Below, one piece after another: positions 1 through 8,928 of a stretch of 64,000 nucleotides of DNA (the first letter of the stretch is position 1; each line of letters begins with the position of its first letter). This DNA comes from Chitinophagaceae bacterium. Lineage in GTDB: Bacteria; Bacteroidota; Bacteroidia; Chitinophagales; Chitinophagaceae. Both the position numbers and the translations under genes were made by a program. The DNA lies in the NCBI GenBank assembly GCA_019638625.1, contig JAHBTK010000002.1, forward strand, positions 62,001 to 126,000, read 5' to 3'. A model generated the notes under the pieces. That model saw only the letters and a list, made by a program, of their open reading frames with translations. It was not told the origin of the DNA and made no database searches.

Positions 1-567
1 ATTCCTGAGCAAAGTAGCCCCTGCGTCTTTTGTGCCTGTGCTGATAAGATTTTTCAAACCTGCTCCTATGCTGAACCCCTTATATTGATACGCTGCTCCC
101 AGGTCCAGATCAGGATTGAAGTAACCTGTTTTACCGGTGTTATTATGCGGTAATTCAAACCTGCTCCAGTTGACAGCATCTATATTGGCCACTATGCGCC
201 CACCGTAGCTAAACGTGGATGCGCCCTTTTTCATTTGCCGCACATATCCCAGGTATAGTGCATTCCGGTTAAAAAAAGAATACCTGTCGTTAACATAAGA
301 AACGGTGTAGAAAGAATTGCTATGACCAATCCTGCCGGCGTGACTCACCCAGATATTCATTGGTTTTTCCCAGATATCGGCTTCGTTGTCTACCCATTTA
401 TGCTTGCCATACACGGCTGTCTGCAAACGGTGATTGCTGTCTATTGCTACTATAGCGGGGTTATAGTATTGCATATCCTGCAGGTAAATATTGGGCCGGA
501 TAGAATTTTGCGCATTTGAGGTTTGCGAGAGCGCAATGATGGCTATGATTACACCAATGTTTTTCAT
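1..567 (-). CDS. PorP/SprF family type IX secretion membrane protein (partial)
   Basis: An open frame of 189 codons runs from an ATG at 567 off the left edge of the window, so the C-terminal part is missing. The N-terminus is a signal peptide (MKNIGVIIAIIALSQTSNAQ). It is followed by NIYLQDMQYYNPA, which resembles the conserved start of PorP/SprF proteins, and later by alternating beta-strand-like stretches with YKGFSIGAGLKNL, also typical of the family. PorP/SprF proteins are outer-membrane beta-barrels tied to the type IX secretion/gliding machinery of Bacteroidota. The ATG shares its A with the stop codon of the upstream lipase gene (TAATG), so the two are probably cotranscribed and translationally coupled. 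Family assignment is by pattern recognition only. Confidence 0.72.
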   Translation of the reverse strand, partial: MKNIGVIIAIIALSQTSNAQNSIRPNIYLQDMQYYNPAIVAIDSNHRLQTAVYGKHKWVDNEADIWEKPMNIWVSHAGRIGHSNSFYTVSYVNDRYSFFNRNALYLGYVRQMKKGASTFSYGGRIVANIDAVNWSRFELPHNNTGKTGYFNPDLDLGAAYQYKGFSIGAGLKNLISTGTKDAGATLLRN

Positions 568-1760
568 TATCTCAGCAGATTAAACTCGGTTAATGTATTG
601 GAAATAAAATTACCCAGCTCGCTGATATGCGTTCCCCCGGGATAAATGTATTTTTTGATATCGCCGCCTGCGGCAGTTAAGCCATTGTAGGCATCTTCCG
701 TGTTGTACTCAGGCACCAGGCTGTCTGCATCGCCATGGTGCAGGAAAACTTTGCCCAGAGGGTGCCAGCCCTGGTGAAAGCTGTTGGTGGCTAATATCTG
801 CTTCAATGCCAGGTCTGAGCCGTCGGCCCAACGTTTCAGGAAATAATCACTGAACACTTCTGCAGGTTTTTTTGAAGGCACCAGGATGGACGAAAACTGG
901 TCGTAAACAGGATAGCTATATAGCTGGTCTGTTGGCCGCCGGAGCGCAGAAAACTTATTCAATGAATACACCCCCCATGAAAAAATGGGTAACGCGTCAA
1001 TGTTCTCATTTTTTCTTTCTAAAAAACTTTCGGCAAACCGATTGAAATTGTAAGGACCGGCCAGGCCCGAGCTGGCAACCACGGTAAACTCACCTGCGTA
1101 GTTTTCCTGGATATATTTATGCGCGGACACTGCCGCTCCTGCTCCCTGCGACCATCCGGCAAGGAACAGCCGGTTATCGTAATCCAACCCTTTTTGCTGC
1201 AACACTTTTTTTACTGCCAGCAAGCCGTCTATATTCGATACGAACATTTCGGGGAAATACACATAAGGGTGATCCCTGCCTAAAGTATGACCGAAGCCAA
1301 TGTAATCCGGTATGAATATGACATATCCTGCTGTAGCCCAACCCAATCCCATATTACGTACGTCGCTGAAATCAGATTTACCTCCATCATACAGTGAAGG
1401 GGTTATCTTCTCCACATTCAACCGAACGGAAGGCAATTCAGTACCATGACAGTATATCAGCAAGTGTACTTTGGGAGCTCCTTTGGGCAATATCAGCAGC
1501 CCCCGGCTGTCTATCGGTTTACCCATATACTGGGTGCGGTAGGTTACCGTTTCATAAGTAACATCATATTCGGCAAATCCACGGGCATCCAGTTCTGTTA
1601 CCCGTTCAATAATCTCGGCCTTGCTCAGGCTGCCTTTCTCCATGGCTTCAATAAGATCGCCGCGGCTGTGATTGCCGGGAGCTATATCCTCATCCTTGCT
1701 ACAGGATATGGTTACCAGTGAGATGATCGCAGCAAGTAATGATTTAATGAAGTCCGTCAT
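567..1760 (-). CDS. Secreted lipoprotein alpha/beta hydrolase (lipase/esterase-like)
   Basis: 397 residues. The N-terminus is a lipoprotein signal with a lipobox ending in ISC at Cys20, so the protein is probably anchored in a membrane. The fold is alpha/beta hydrolase: HGTELP near residue 105 fits the oxyanion region, the nucleophile elbow is GWSQG with Ser204, HGDADSLVP near the C-terminus would hold the catalytic Asp, and GGTHISEL the His. Length and architecture resemble secreted lipases and acyl-peptide-type esterases of Bacteroidota; the substrate cannot be told. The stop codon overlaps the start of the PorP/SprF gene by one base. A gap of about 200 bases separates it from iolE upstream, so it may be outside the inositol operon or at its distal end. 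Confidence 0.75.
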   Translation of the reverse strand: MTDFIKSLLAAIISLVTISCSKDEDIAPGNHSRGDLIEAMEKGSLSKAEIIERVTELDARGFAEYDVTYETVTYRTQYMGKPIDSRGLLILPKGAPKVHLLIYCHGTELPSVRLNVEKITPSLYDGGKSDFSDVRNMGLGWATAGYVIFIPDYIGFGHTLGRDHPYVYFPEMFVSNIDGLLAVKKVLQQKGLDYDNRLFLAGWSQGAGAAVSAHKYIQENYAGEFTVVASSGLAGPYNFNRFAESFLERKNENIDALPIFSWGVYSLNKFSALRRPTDQLYSYPVYDQFSSILVPSKKPAEVFSDYFLKRWADGSDLALKQILATNSFHQGWHPLGKVFLHHGDADSLVPEYNTEDAYNGLTAAGGDIKKYIYPGGTHISELGNFISNTLTEFNLLR

Positions 1761-1956
1761 AGATCTGTTCTTGTATTTCGTATACCTTTTTCGTAGGGCT
1801 GATATTCACAAGACCGATCTTGTCCGTGTTTCATCCCAACGGTTGCTGTCTTTAAAGCAAAGATAAAGAAGAGAACAGGTATTTTTGACCTGGCGTATTT
1901 GCCTGCGGCGAGAAAAGTTGCCGGTGGTGAGAAAAGGTCAAATTGAGTGGTGGAAC

Positions 1957-2865
1957 CTAAAGCGCACCCCCGCTCACTTCTTTGATATAACCTCTTGCTA
2001 TTTTTGCATATTCCAACGGATTTGCTTTTGCGGGATCCTGTTCCGCTTCCACTACCAGCCAGCCGGTATAATCTGATTTTTTTATGATGGAAAACAATGC
2101 CGGAAAATCAATACATCCTTCTTTATCGCCGGGCACGGTAAAGACGCCATCCCTTACCGCATCGAGAAAGCTCATCCGGTTATCCTTTACTTTTTGCAGA
2201 ATATGCGGACGGATGTCCTTGAGGTGAATATGCGCTGTTCTGCTGATGAATTGTTCCAGGCAGGCTACCGGGTCTTCGCCGGCAAAATAAAAATGCCCGC
2301 AGTCGTAATTGAGCCATACGTTTTCCGGGTCCGTTTCGTTTAAAAGTCTTTCGGTTTCCGCTTTTGTTTGTATGCAGGTCCCCATATGGTGATGAAACGC
2401 CAGCTTCATACCCCGGTCGCGGGCGATCTTTCCCAGTTCATTCAAGCCATATGTAAACTTTTTCCAGTCGTCCTTCGTGTGCAGCATGCCTTTTCCTTCC
2501 AGCACCGGCACCTCTTTTTTTCCCTGGCAACTGTTCCCGGTCTCACCGCCGCCAATCACTTTGGCGTCCATTGCTTCCAGGAAATCGAGCAGAGCCGTAA
2601 AGTTTTTGATATTTTCCTCCAGGGATCTTGTGGTAAGTTCGTAGCTGTTCCATTGATTGCAGATCTGCAAACCGCGTAGTGCCAGGGCCTTTTTCAGCAC
2701 TGCCGTATCACGGGGAAATTTATTCCCTACTTCACACCCGCTGAACCCTGCCAGCGCCATTTCACTGATGCATTGTTCAAATGTGTTTTCCGCGCCCAGT
2801 TCCGGCATATCATCATTTGTCCAGTTAATAGGAGCTATTCCAAGATGAATGTTCTGAAAGTTCAT
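1957..2865 (-). CDS. iolE: Inosose dehydratase IolE (sugar isomerase-like TIM barrel)
   Basis: 302 residues, usual length for IolE. The opening LGIAPINWTNDDMPELG is characteristic of 2-keto-myo-inositol dehydratase. The body is an AP-endonuclease-2/xylose-isomerase-type TIM barrel with likely metal ligands in the segments GGGETG, FHHHMGT, NYDCGHFYFAG and HIHLKDI, and with VVEAEQDP near the end. It would dehydrate 2-keto-myo-inositol to the diketo-deoxy-inositol that IolD hydrolyses. It is the last gene of the iol series and lies 123 bases downstream of iolD, across a repeat-containing spacer. The ATG at 2865 is the natural start. Confidence 0.9.
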   Translation of the reverse strand: MNFQNIHLGIAPINWTNDDMPELGAENTFEQCISEMALAGFSGCEVGNKFPRDTAVLKKALALRGLQICNQWNSYELTTRSLEENIKNFTALLDFLEAMDAKVIGGGETGNSCQGKKEVPVLEGKGMLHTKDDWKKFTYGLNELGKIARDRGMKLAFHHHMGTCIQTKAETERLLNETDPENVWLNYDCGHFYFAGEDPVACLEQFISRTAHIHLKDIRPHILQKVKDNRMSFLDAVRDGVFTVPGDKEGCIDFPALFSIIKKSDYTGWLVVEAEQDPAKANPLEYAKIARGYIKEVSGGAL

Positions 2866-2871
2866 ATTAAG

Positions 2872-2981
2872 GTTTTATTGGTTTAACAAGACAAAGTCCC
2901 GGAAGAATCTTATTGTTTTATCAGTTTAGCGAGACGGAGTCTCGGAAGAACATAGCAGATACGAAGTCGGAGACTTCGTAT
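2872..2981. repeat. Imperfect tandem repeat with hairpins between iolD and iolE
   Basis: Two imperfect copies of a unit of about 40 bases follow each other (near 2872-2911 and 2914-2953); each has a TTTTAT..GTTTA segment and ends in CGGAAGAA. The second copy contains GAGAC-GGA-GTCTC (2931-2943). Next comes a perfect 10-bp hairpin, ATACGAAGTC-GGA-GACTTCGTAT (2959-2981). The element lies between two genes of the same operon and could act as an mRNA processing or stability site; that role is inference. Confidence 0.6.
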
Positions 2982-2988
2982 AGCGTGT

Positions 2989-4854
2989 TTATAAGAATAT
3001 CCTTTGTTGCTTTTTGTTCTCTTTATACGTTTCAAATGCCTTTTGCACCGATGCGGACTGAGACACTTCCGCTACCGGTACTTCCCACCAGGCATGGTAT
3101 CCCTTTACGGTACGGTGAAGATGCGTCTCTATATACACAACGGTAACCCTGTTCTGTTTCCTGGCTTCTTCCAGTCCTTTCTGCAAGGAGGCCGCGTCAG
3201 TAGCTTTGATCACTACGGCTCCCAGGCTTTCCGCATTTTTTGCCAGGTCTACCGGCAATATATCACCGCTCAGTTGTCCGCTGGTTTCTTCCCTGTACAG
3301 GTATTTGGTGCCAAACCGTTCGCTGCCGATGCTTTCGCTCAGTCCGCCGATGCTCGCGAATCCGTTGTTGTTGATCAGTACAATTGTAAACCGAATACCT
3401 TCCTGTATGGCTGTAACAATTTCGTTATTGTTCATCAGGTAACCGCCGTCGCCACAGATCACGTATATTTCTCTTTCAGGAGCCGCCATTTTAGCGCCCA
3501 GCCCGGCAGCTATTTCATAGCCCATAGTGGAATAGCCGTATTCCAGATGAAAATTTTTGGGATGGGTAGCCCGCCACAGTTTATGCAGGTCGCCGGGTGC
3601 GCTGCCCGAAGCATTGATCATAATATCTTCAGGGTTCATAAAACTATTGAGCGTACCTATTACCACCGCCTGGTCGATAGGTGGATTGCTTCCGTTGCCG
3701 GTGGCATATATCTCTGTTACCTCATCATCCCAGGCCTTGTTTATTTCGGCTATCCTTTTGCGATAGTCTGCTTCTACTTCATGCGATCCTAGCAATGCCT
3801 GTAACTCTTCCAAAGTTACTTTCGCATCGCCGGTTAATGCCAGCGCATTGTGCTTATACGAATCAAACTCATTTACATTGATATTGATAAACCTTACGCC
3901 GGGGTTTTTGAATATTGACTTGGAGGCGGTAGTGAAGTCGCTGTAGCGTGTGCCGATACCCACTACCAAATCTGCTTCATTAGCGACGTCAATCGCATAC
4001 TTGGTACCGGTAGCGCCGAGTCCGCCAATATTATATGGCGCATTATAAGGGGTAGCTCCTTTGCCCGCAAAAGTCTCCCCCACCGGTATGCCTGTTTTGG
4101 TTGCAAAAGCGTCCAGTATTTCAGAGGCGGCACTATAGATAGCACCGCCACCGGCAACGATCACCGGTTTCTTTGCAGCCCTAATCCATTCAGCGGCTTT
4201 CTCCAGCGCGTTGCGATCAGGTCTGGCTCTTGGTATGTGCCATACTCTCTTTTCAAACAACGCCGCGGGAAAATCATAAGCATGGGTCTGTACATCCTGG
4301 GGCATGGACAACGTAACAGTTCCCGTTTCAGCGGGTGATGTGAGTACCCGCATTACTTCGGGCAAGGCGAAAATAAGCTGCTCCGGTCGATTGATACGGT
4401 CCCAGTATTTGGATACCGGCTTAAAGCAGTCATTCACCGAGATATCCTGTGTTTGGGCGCTTTCCAGTTGTTGCAGCACAGGAGCAGGTTCACGGGTTGC
4501 GAATATATCACCGGGCAGCAATAATACCGGCAAACGGTTAATGGTAGCCAGGGCAGCGCCGGTAAGCATATTGGTAGCCCCCGGGCCTATGGAAGTAGTA
4601 CAGACAAAAGCGCTCAGCCTGTTTTTTACTTTCGCATAGGCGACAGCGGTATGCACCATGCTCTGCTCATTGCGGCACTGGTAATACCGGAAATCAGGGT
4701 GCTCCTGCAGCGCCTGTCCCAGCCCCGCCACATTACCATGCCCGAAAATGCCAAAGCATCCGGCAAAAAAAGGCTGTTCCACGCCATCCCTTTCTACGTA
4801 TTGGTTTTTCAGAAATTCGATGGTTGCCTGCGCAACGGTTAATCTCTTTTTCAT
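2989..4854 (-). CDS. iolD: 3D-(3,5/4)-trihydroxycyclohexane-1,2-dione hydrolase IolD
   Basis: 621 residues from the ATG at 4854 (MKKRLTVAQATIEFL). The frame stays open 13 codons further upstream, but MKKRLT matches the usual IolD start. This is a thiamine-diphosphate enzyme of the acetolactate-synthase fold. The N-terminal domain carries the catalytic Glu in QCRNEQSMVH, and the central domain contains the GGGA and GTRYSDF segments. The C-terminal domain has the ThDP/Mg motif starting at GDGGYLMNNNE and ending with NNNGFASIGGL. It opens the ring of the diketone to 5-deoxy-glucuronate in inositol catabolism. It sits between iolJ and iolE, separated from iolJ by a repeat-rich spacer of 338 bases. 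Confidence 0.93.
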   Translation of the reverse strand: MKKRLTVAQATIEFLKNQYVERDGVEQPFFAGCFGIFGHGNVAGLGQALQEHPDFRYYQCRNEQSMVHTAVAYAKVKNRLSAFVCTTSIGPGATNMLTGAALATINRLPVLLLPGDIFATREPAPVLQQLESAQTQDISVNDCFKPVSKYWDRINRPEQLIFALPEVMRVLTSPAETGTVTLSMPQDVQTHAYDFPAALFEKRVWHIPRARPDRNALEKAAEWIRAAKKPVIVAGGGAIYSAASEILDAFATKTGIPVGETFAGKGATPYNAPYNIGGLGATGTKYAIDVANEADLVVGIGTRYSDFTTASKSIFKNPGVRFININVNEFDSYKHNALALTGDAKVTLEELQALLGSHEVEADYRKRIAEINKAWDDEVTEIYATGNGSNPPIDQAVVIGTLNSFMNPEDIMINASGSAPGDLHKLWRATHPKNFHLEYGYSTMGYEIAAGLGAKMAAPEREIYVICGDGGYLMNNNEIVTAIQEGIRFTIVLINNNGFASIGGLSESIGSERFGTKYLYREETSGQLSGDILPVDLAKNAESLGAVVIKATDAASLQKGLEEARKQNRVTVVYIETHLHRTVKGYHAWWEVPVAEVSQSASVQKAFETYKENKKQQRIFL

Positions 4855-4940
4855 GTGTATATTATTTTTAGAGAGTCTGTTCACAGAACTCACTTATGAA
4901 AATTTTTTACTTATAAAATTTTAATTAGTAATTCGAAAGG

Positions 4941-5111
4941 TTCAGCCTCATCCCCACCCGACTGAACATCGTTCGGGCGGGCTCTTATCCTTCTCCTTCA
5001 GAGAAGGACGGTGCTGCAGAACAAACCTGAACTATATACCATATCAGCCTCACCCTCTAATCCCTCTCCGACAGGAGAGGGACGGTGCTACAGAATACAT
5101 TCAAACTATAT
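4941..5111. repeat. Composite intergenic repeat, two tandem copies, iolJ-iolD spacer
   Basis: Two units lie in tandem. Each reads (plus strand) AGCCTCA, a pyrimidine-rich stretch, a hairpin, then GACGGTGCT.CAGAA and a TATA-rich tail. The hairpins are CCTTCTC-CTTCA-GAGAAGG at 4989-5007 and CCCTCTCC-GACA-GGAGAGGG at 5062-5081. The arms differ by paired, compensatory changes. The first unit also carries an inserted imperfect palindrome, CCCACCCGA..TCGGGCGGG (about 4954-4982). A third unit lies, inverted on the plus strand, downstream of the alcohol dehydrogenase (41281-41350). Relative to the upstream gene the orientation is the same at both loci. Confidence 0.75.
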
Positions 5112-5148
5112 ATCTACCACATCATCTATAGAACAAAGCCAAACAATA

Positions 5149-5217
5149 GTTTCCACATTCCCACATTTTCACACCTCCATATTCGCTCATTTTCAAATTT
5201 TCAAATTTTCAAATTCA
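5149..5217 (-). repeat. Degenerate 8-bp tandem array at the 3' end of iolJ
   Basis: Read on the minus strand the segment is a chain of octamers: TTGAAAAT three times, then GAGCGAAT, ATGGAGGT, GTGAAAAT, GTGGGAAT and GTGGAAAC. The array overlaps the end of iolJ: the last residues of IolJ (FEFENLKI) and its TGA stop are encoded by the first units. The same array type follows the alcohol dehydrogenase at 41162, and short versions occur at 13564-13586 and 28179-28203. Confidence 0.75.
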
Positions 5218-6143
5218 AACACCTTCCCCACCGCTCCCATCAGCTCAAATTTCTTCAACATAAATTCCTTATACGTTTCCATAAAGATCTTTCCGGGTGT
5301 TGTCGGCGCAAACTCTTCCGGACGATCCCGGAAAAACTCCCGGTTTACCATAGTCCACAGCAGCCGGGTATCAGTAGCAATATTGATCTTACATATTCCC
5401 AACGGTATTGCCTTCCTGATCTCCTCCTCCTGTACCCCTTTAGCATCTGTTTTCAACCTGCCGCCGGCTGCATTTATCCTGTTTATCACTTCGCTGCTTA
5501 CATTGGAGCCTCCATGCAGCACCAGTGGAAATCCCGGTAACCTTTGCTGAATGGCTGAGAGTATCCCAAACTGTAAACCCTGTCCCCCGGAAAACTTGTA
5601 AGCGCCATGACTGGTGCCTACGGCTATGGCCAGGCTGTCGCAGCCGGTTGCTTTTACAAAGGTCTCCACATCATCCGGGTTGGTATAAAAGGAGTGTTTC
5701 TCGTCTACAGTCAAGTCATCTTCCACACCTGCCAGCACCCCCAGTTCCGCTTCCACGGATATTCCTTTTTTGTGCGCTTTTTCCACTACCGCTTTTGTAC
5801 GCTGTACATTGGTATCAAAATCATCATGGGAGGCATCAATCATCACAGACGTATATCCCCCGCTTGCAATCGCGTCTGTGATATGTTCTTCGTAGCCATG
5901 GTCCAGATGCACCGCGTACACCACATCAGGGTATATTTCCGCAGCCGTATGGATCATTGCCAACAACATGTTGGCATGCGCATAGTCGCGGGCAAAAGGG
6001 GTGGTTTGCACTATAACCGGCGCCCCGGCCTCCTGTGCCGCGGTAAACAACCCGTGTACTTCCTCCATAAAGAAAACGTTGACGGCCGGTATGGCATACC
6101 GTCCGTAACATCTGGAAAAAAGCTGTTTTGTTGTCAACACCAT
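5193..6143 (-). CDS. iolJ: Class II aldolase IolJ (2-deoxy-5-keto-gluconate-6-P aldolase)
   Basis: 316 residues, a class II (zinc) fructose-bisphosphate-aldolase fold. Visible metal and substrate motifs are HLDHG near residue 80, EAELG, GTSHGAYK, LHGGSNV and ICKINIATDTR. In an iol cluster the expected reaction is cleavage of 2-deoxy-5-keto-D-gluconate 6-phosphate into malonate semialdehyde and dihydroxyacetone phosphate. A general ketose-bisphosphate aldolase is the alternative if context is ignored. It starts 16 bases after the transporter stop. Oddity: the final residues FEFENLKI and the stop come from the TTGAAAAT tandem array, so the C-terminal tail is repeat-derived. Confidence 0.88.
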   Translation of the reverse strand: MVLTTKQLFSRCYGRYAIPAVNVFFMEEVHGLFTAAQEAGAPVIVQTTPFARDYAHANMLLAMIHTAAEIYPDVVYAVHLDHGYEEHITDAIASGGYTSVMIDASHDDFDTNVQRTKAVVEKAHKKGISVEAELGVLAGVEDDLTVDEKHSFYTNPDDVETFVKATGCDSLAIAVGTSHGAYKFSGGQGLQFGILSAIQQRLPGFPLVLHGGSNVSSEVINRINAAGGRLKTDAKGVQEEEIRKAIPLGICKINIATDTRLLWTMVNREFFRDRPEEFAPTTPGKIFMETYKEFMLKKFELMGAVGKVFEFENLKI

Positions 6144-6159
6144 GTTACCGAATTAACGA

Positions 6160-7764
6160 CTACCAAAATGCGGCATACAGTGCCCCCAGGATACCACAAA
6201 TGATCAATGATATAACAAGAAAACTCTGGCTCACACCGAATGAAGGCATAGCCAGCGGTTCCATTTTTTTTGATTTCTTATCGGTCAGGCTCAGTGTCAC
6301 CATCACGATACATAACACAATAAAGGCGATCCCCATCCGGTTCAGGAAAGGCACTTCCGGAATCCAGAACTTGAACAATACAGACAACGGGATCGTCATG
6401 ATGGCGGTTATCAGGGCCGCGTTACCGGTGGCTTTCTTCCAGAACAATCCGAATACAAATATTACCAATACGCCGGGTGCAACAAAGCTGGAGTATTCCT
6501 GTATGAACTGGTATGCCTGGCTTAACACCCTCAACTGGGGAGCGATCAGGGCTGCTATGACCATGGATATCCAAACCGCCCACCTGCCGATGCGTATCAG
6601 GTGTTTTTCCGAGGCGTTCTTATTAATATACAATTTATAGATATCCAGTGTAAATATGGTGGATATGCTGTTGGCCTTACCGGCCAACGATGCAACGATC
6701 GCGGCAGTTAACGCAGCAAAAGCCACCCCTTTCAAACCAATGGGCAAAAGGTTGAGCAAAACAGGATACGCTTTATCCGGCTTTACAATACCGGCGGCAT
6801 CTACCATTTCTGCCTGGAACAGGCCATTCTGATGCAGAACATAAGCTGCTATGCCCGGTACCACCACTATCAGCGGCACCAGTAACTTCAGGAAGGCAGC
6901 AAACAGTATCCCCTTACGGGCTGTATTAAGGTCTGCTCCCAGCGTACGCTGTATAATGTATTGATTACATCCCCAGTAAGCCAGGTTGTTGATCCACATC
7001 GCTCCTATGATCACACTCAACCCCGGCAGGTCCTTATAATGCGGACTATCTTCCTTGATCACCATATGGAAATGGGAATCGGCCTGTTCCTTCAGTGTTA
7101 CAAAAGCACCCAGGATACCCCCGCTCCCAAACTTTTCCGATACCATGTCCAGGGCAAGATAGGTGGTGATCAGTCCGCCCACCACCAATACCACCACCTG
7201 CACCACATCCGTATAACCTATTACCTTCATTCCGCCCACTGTAATGAGTATGGCAAAAAGAGAAAGGGCAATTACGGCAGCCGTAAAATTGATGCCTGCT
7301 GTTACTTCCAGGGCTAATGCACCGAGATAGATAATAGAAGTAAGATTGACAAAAATGTATAACAGCAGCCAAAAGACAGCCATAGTGGTTGCCACCAGCG
7401 GGTTGTAACGTCGCCGCAAAAACTGCGGCATGGTGTAAATATTGTTCTTGAGATAAACCGGCAAAAAGAATACGGCCACCACGATCAGGGCTGCCGCCGC
7501 CATCCACTCGTAGGATGATATCGCCAATCCTATTTCAAAGCCGGAACCGGACATGCCGATAAAATGTTCGGCGGAAATATTAGACGCAATGAGAGAAGCC
7601 CCAATTGCCCAGAAAGTAAGCGATCCTTCCGCTAAAAAAAAACCGGAGGCAGTGTCGGTCTTGTTGTTTTTTTTCTTGTATATCCAATATCCATAGGCAG
7701 CGATAATAACCAGGTATAGCGCGAACACTATATAGTCAAGCCTGTGTAGTCCTGTTTCTTGCAT
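6160..7764 (-). CDS. Sodium/solute symporter (SSS family), probable inositol importer
   Basis: 534 residues with about 13-14 hydrophobic segments. SSS features include the N-terminal helix followed by SGFFLAEGSLTFWAIGASLIASNISAEHFIGMSG, here split into recognisable SSS helices 1-2. Further on come MPQFLRRRYN and LTAAIVASLAGKANSISTIFTLDIYK, which carries the family's conserved Ser/Asp region. The protein would bring a polyol or sugar across the inner membrane with sodium. Its place between iolG and iolJ makes myo-inositol the likely substrate. The gap to iolG upstream is 61 bases and to iolJ downstream 16 bases, so it is almost certainly in the same transcript. The substrate is inferred from context. 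Confidence 0.85.
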   Translation of the reverse strand: MQETGLHRLDYIVFALYLVIIAAYGYWIYKKKNNKTDTASGFFLAEGSLTFWAIGASLIASNISAEHFIGMSGSGFEIGLAISSYEWMAAAALIVVAVFFLPVYLKNNIYTMPQFLRRRYNPLVATTMAVFWLLLYIFVNLTSIIYLGALALEVTAGINFTAAVIALSLFAILITVGGMKVIGYTDVVQVVVLVVGGLITTYLALDMVSEKFGSGGILGAFVTLKEQADSHFHMVIKEDSPHYKDLPGLSVIIGAMWINNLAYWGCNQYIIQRTLGADLNTARKGILFAAFLKLLVPLIVVVPGIAAYVLHQNGLFQAEMVDAAGIVKPDKAYPVLLNLLPIGLKGVAFAALTAAIVASLAGKANSISTIFTLDIYKLYINKNASEKHLIRIGRWAVWISMVIAALIAPQLRVLSQAYQFIQEYSSFVAPGVLVIFVFGLFWKKATGNAALITAIMTIPLSVLFKFWIPEVPFLNRMGIAFIVLCIVMVTLSLTDKKSKKMEPLAMPSFGVSQSFLVISLIICGILGALYAAFW

Positions 7765-7825
7765 CGTTAGGTTTTAGTTGTTTTGATTGAGTGGATATCG
7801 TTGCAGGTTTGTCGAATTACATATT

Positions 7826-8878
7826 TTAGGGGGCTGCATGCAACCTGCTACCGGCAACCTGCAGTTTACCCGTCAACTCTTCCAGCCTGACAGGCCTGCC
7901 TTCTCTTAAAGAAATGCCTGCGGCAATACCAATGGCTGTTGCCATCAACCCGTCGTGTGCATCTACGGGCGACGGGGTATCATTCACCACACAATCTACA
8001 AAAGCCTGTATGCAGGAGCGGTAAGCTTTTTCATAACGTTCCAGGAAAAAATGTAAAGGCAATGCGCTGTGCCCGCCTTCTCCGTCAAAATACACCGCAT
8101 TGTCGGGTGTGTTGTTCTCCGCCTTTGCTACACCGGAAGACCCGAATACCTCCACCCGCTGGTCGTATCCGTAAACAGCCTTTCGGCTATTGTCTATTAC
8201 ACCTATGGCGCCGTTGGCATACGTGAGTACGATCACCGCGGTATCAATATCATCATACTGCTGTATCCGTTTATCAATCAGAGCGTCTCCTTTTACGTAC
8301 ACTTCTGTTACTTCAACGCCGGTAAGGTACCTTGCCATATCAAAGTCATGAATAGACATATCCAGGAAAAGCCCGCCGGACACCTTCACATACTCCAGAG
8401 GAGGAGGCGCCGGATCGCGGCTGGTGATTTTCACAATATGTGGTTCGCCGATCTTGCCCTCCTGCACCAGTGACCTGACCCGCGAAAAATTAGCATCGAA
8501 GCGACGATTGAAACCAAGCATCAGTTTGATATTATTTTCCCTCACTGCCTCCGCAGCCGTTTCTATGGAGTCCAGGGAAACATCAAGCGGTTTTTCGCAA
8601 AAAACATGCTTCCCGGCCCTGGCAGCCACTACGGTATAAGGTACGTGCTGTGGTGTAGGTGCACAAATAACAACCGCCTCTACTTCGGGGTGGTGGATCA
8701 CCTCCTCCGCATTCCTTACAGCCTTTACTCCCGCATCAACAGCAAATTCATGCGCGGCGTCTGAAACATCAGATGCGACGACTACTTCCGCATTGGGTAT
8801 ATGATACAAAAGATTAGAAAGATGAATTTGTCCGATTCGTCCAAGACCGATAACGCCTGTTTTTAATTTGCGGGACAT
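7826..8878 (-). CDS. iolG: Inositol 2-dehydrogenase IolG (Gfo/Idh/MocA family)
   Basis: 350 residues. The N-terminal Rossmann domain begins KTGVIGLGRIGQIHL. It holds the EKPL motif (the Lys is catalytic in the family) and the GFNRRFD segment typical of inositol dehydrogenases. The second domain has GGLFLDMSIHDFDMARYL, supplying the catalytic Asp and His. It oxidises myo-inositol to 2-keto-myo-inositol with NAD. No signal peptide is present, unlike the three other oxidoreductases of this superfamily in the window, so this is the cytoplasmic pathway enzyme. It lies between iolA and the transporter. Confidence 0.92.
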   Translation of the reverse strand: MSRKLKTGVIGLGRIGQIHLSNLLYHIPNAEVVVASDVSDAAHEFAVDAGVKAVRNAEEVIHHPEVEAVVICAPTPQHVPYTVVAARAGKHVFCEKPLDVSLDSIETAAEAVRENNIKLMLGFNRRFDANFSRVRSLVQEGKIGEPHIVKITSRDPAPPPLEYVKVSGGLFLDMSIHDFDMARYLTGVEVTEVYVKGDALIDKRIQQYDDIDTAVIVLTYANGAIGVIDNSRKAVYGYDQRVEVFGSSGVAKAENNTPDNAVYFDGEGGHSALPLHFFLERYEKAYRSCIQAFVDCVVNDTPSPVDAHDGLMATAIGIAAGISLREGRPVRLEELTGKLQVAGSRLHAAP

Positions 8879-8928
8879 ATAATTGTTGATTTATTTTGTT
8901 TCTGCTAAACCGAAAACGGATTTTCCTG

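Noticed and set aside
3004..3792. 262-codon plus-strand frame
   Set aside because: Antisense of iolD; residue pattern is that of a shadow frame.
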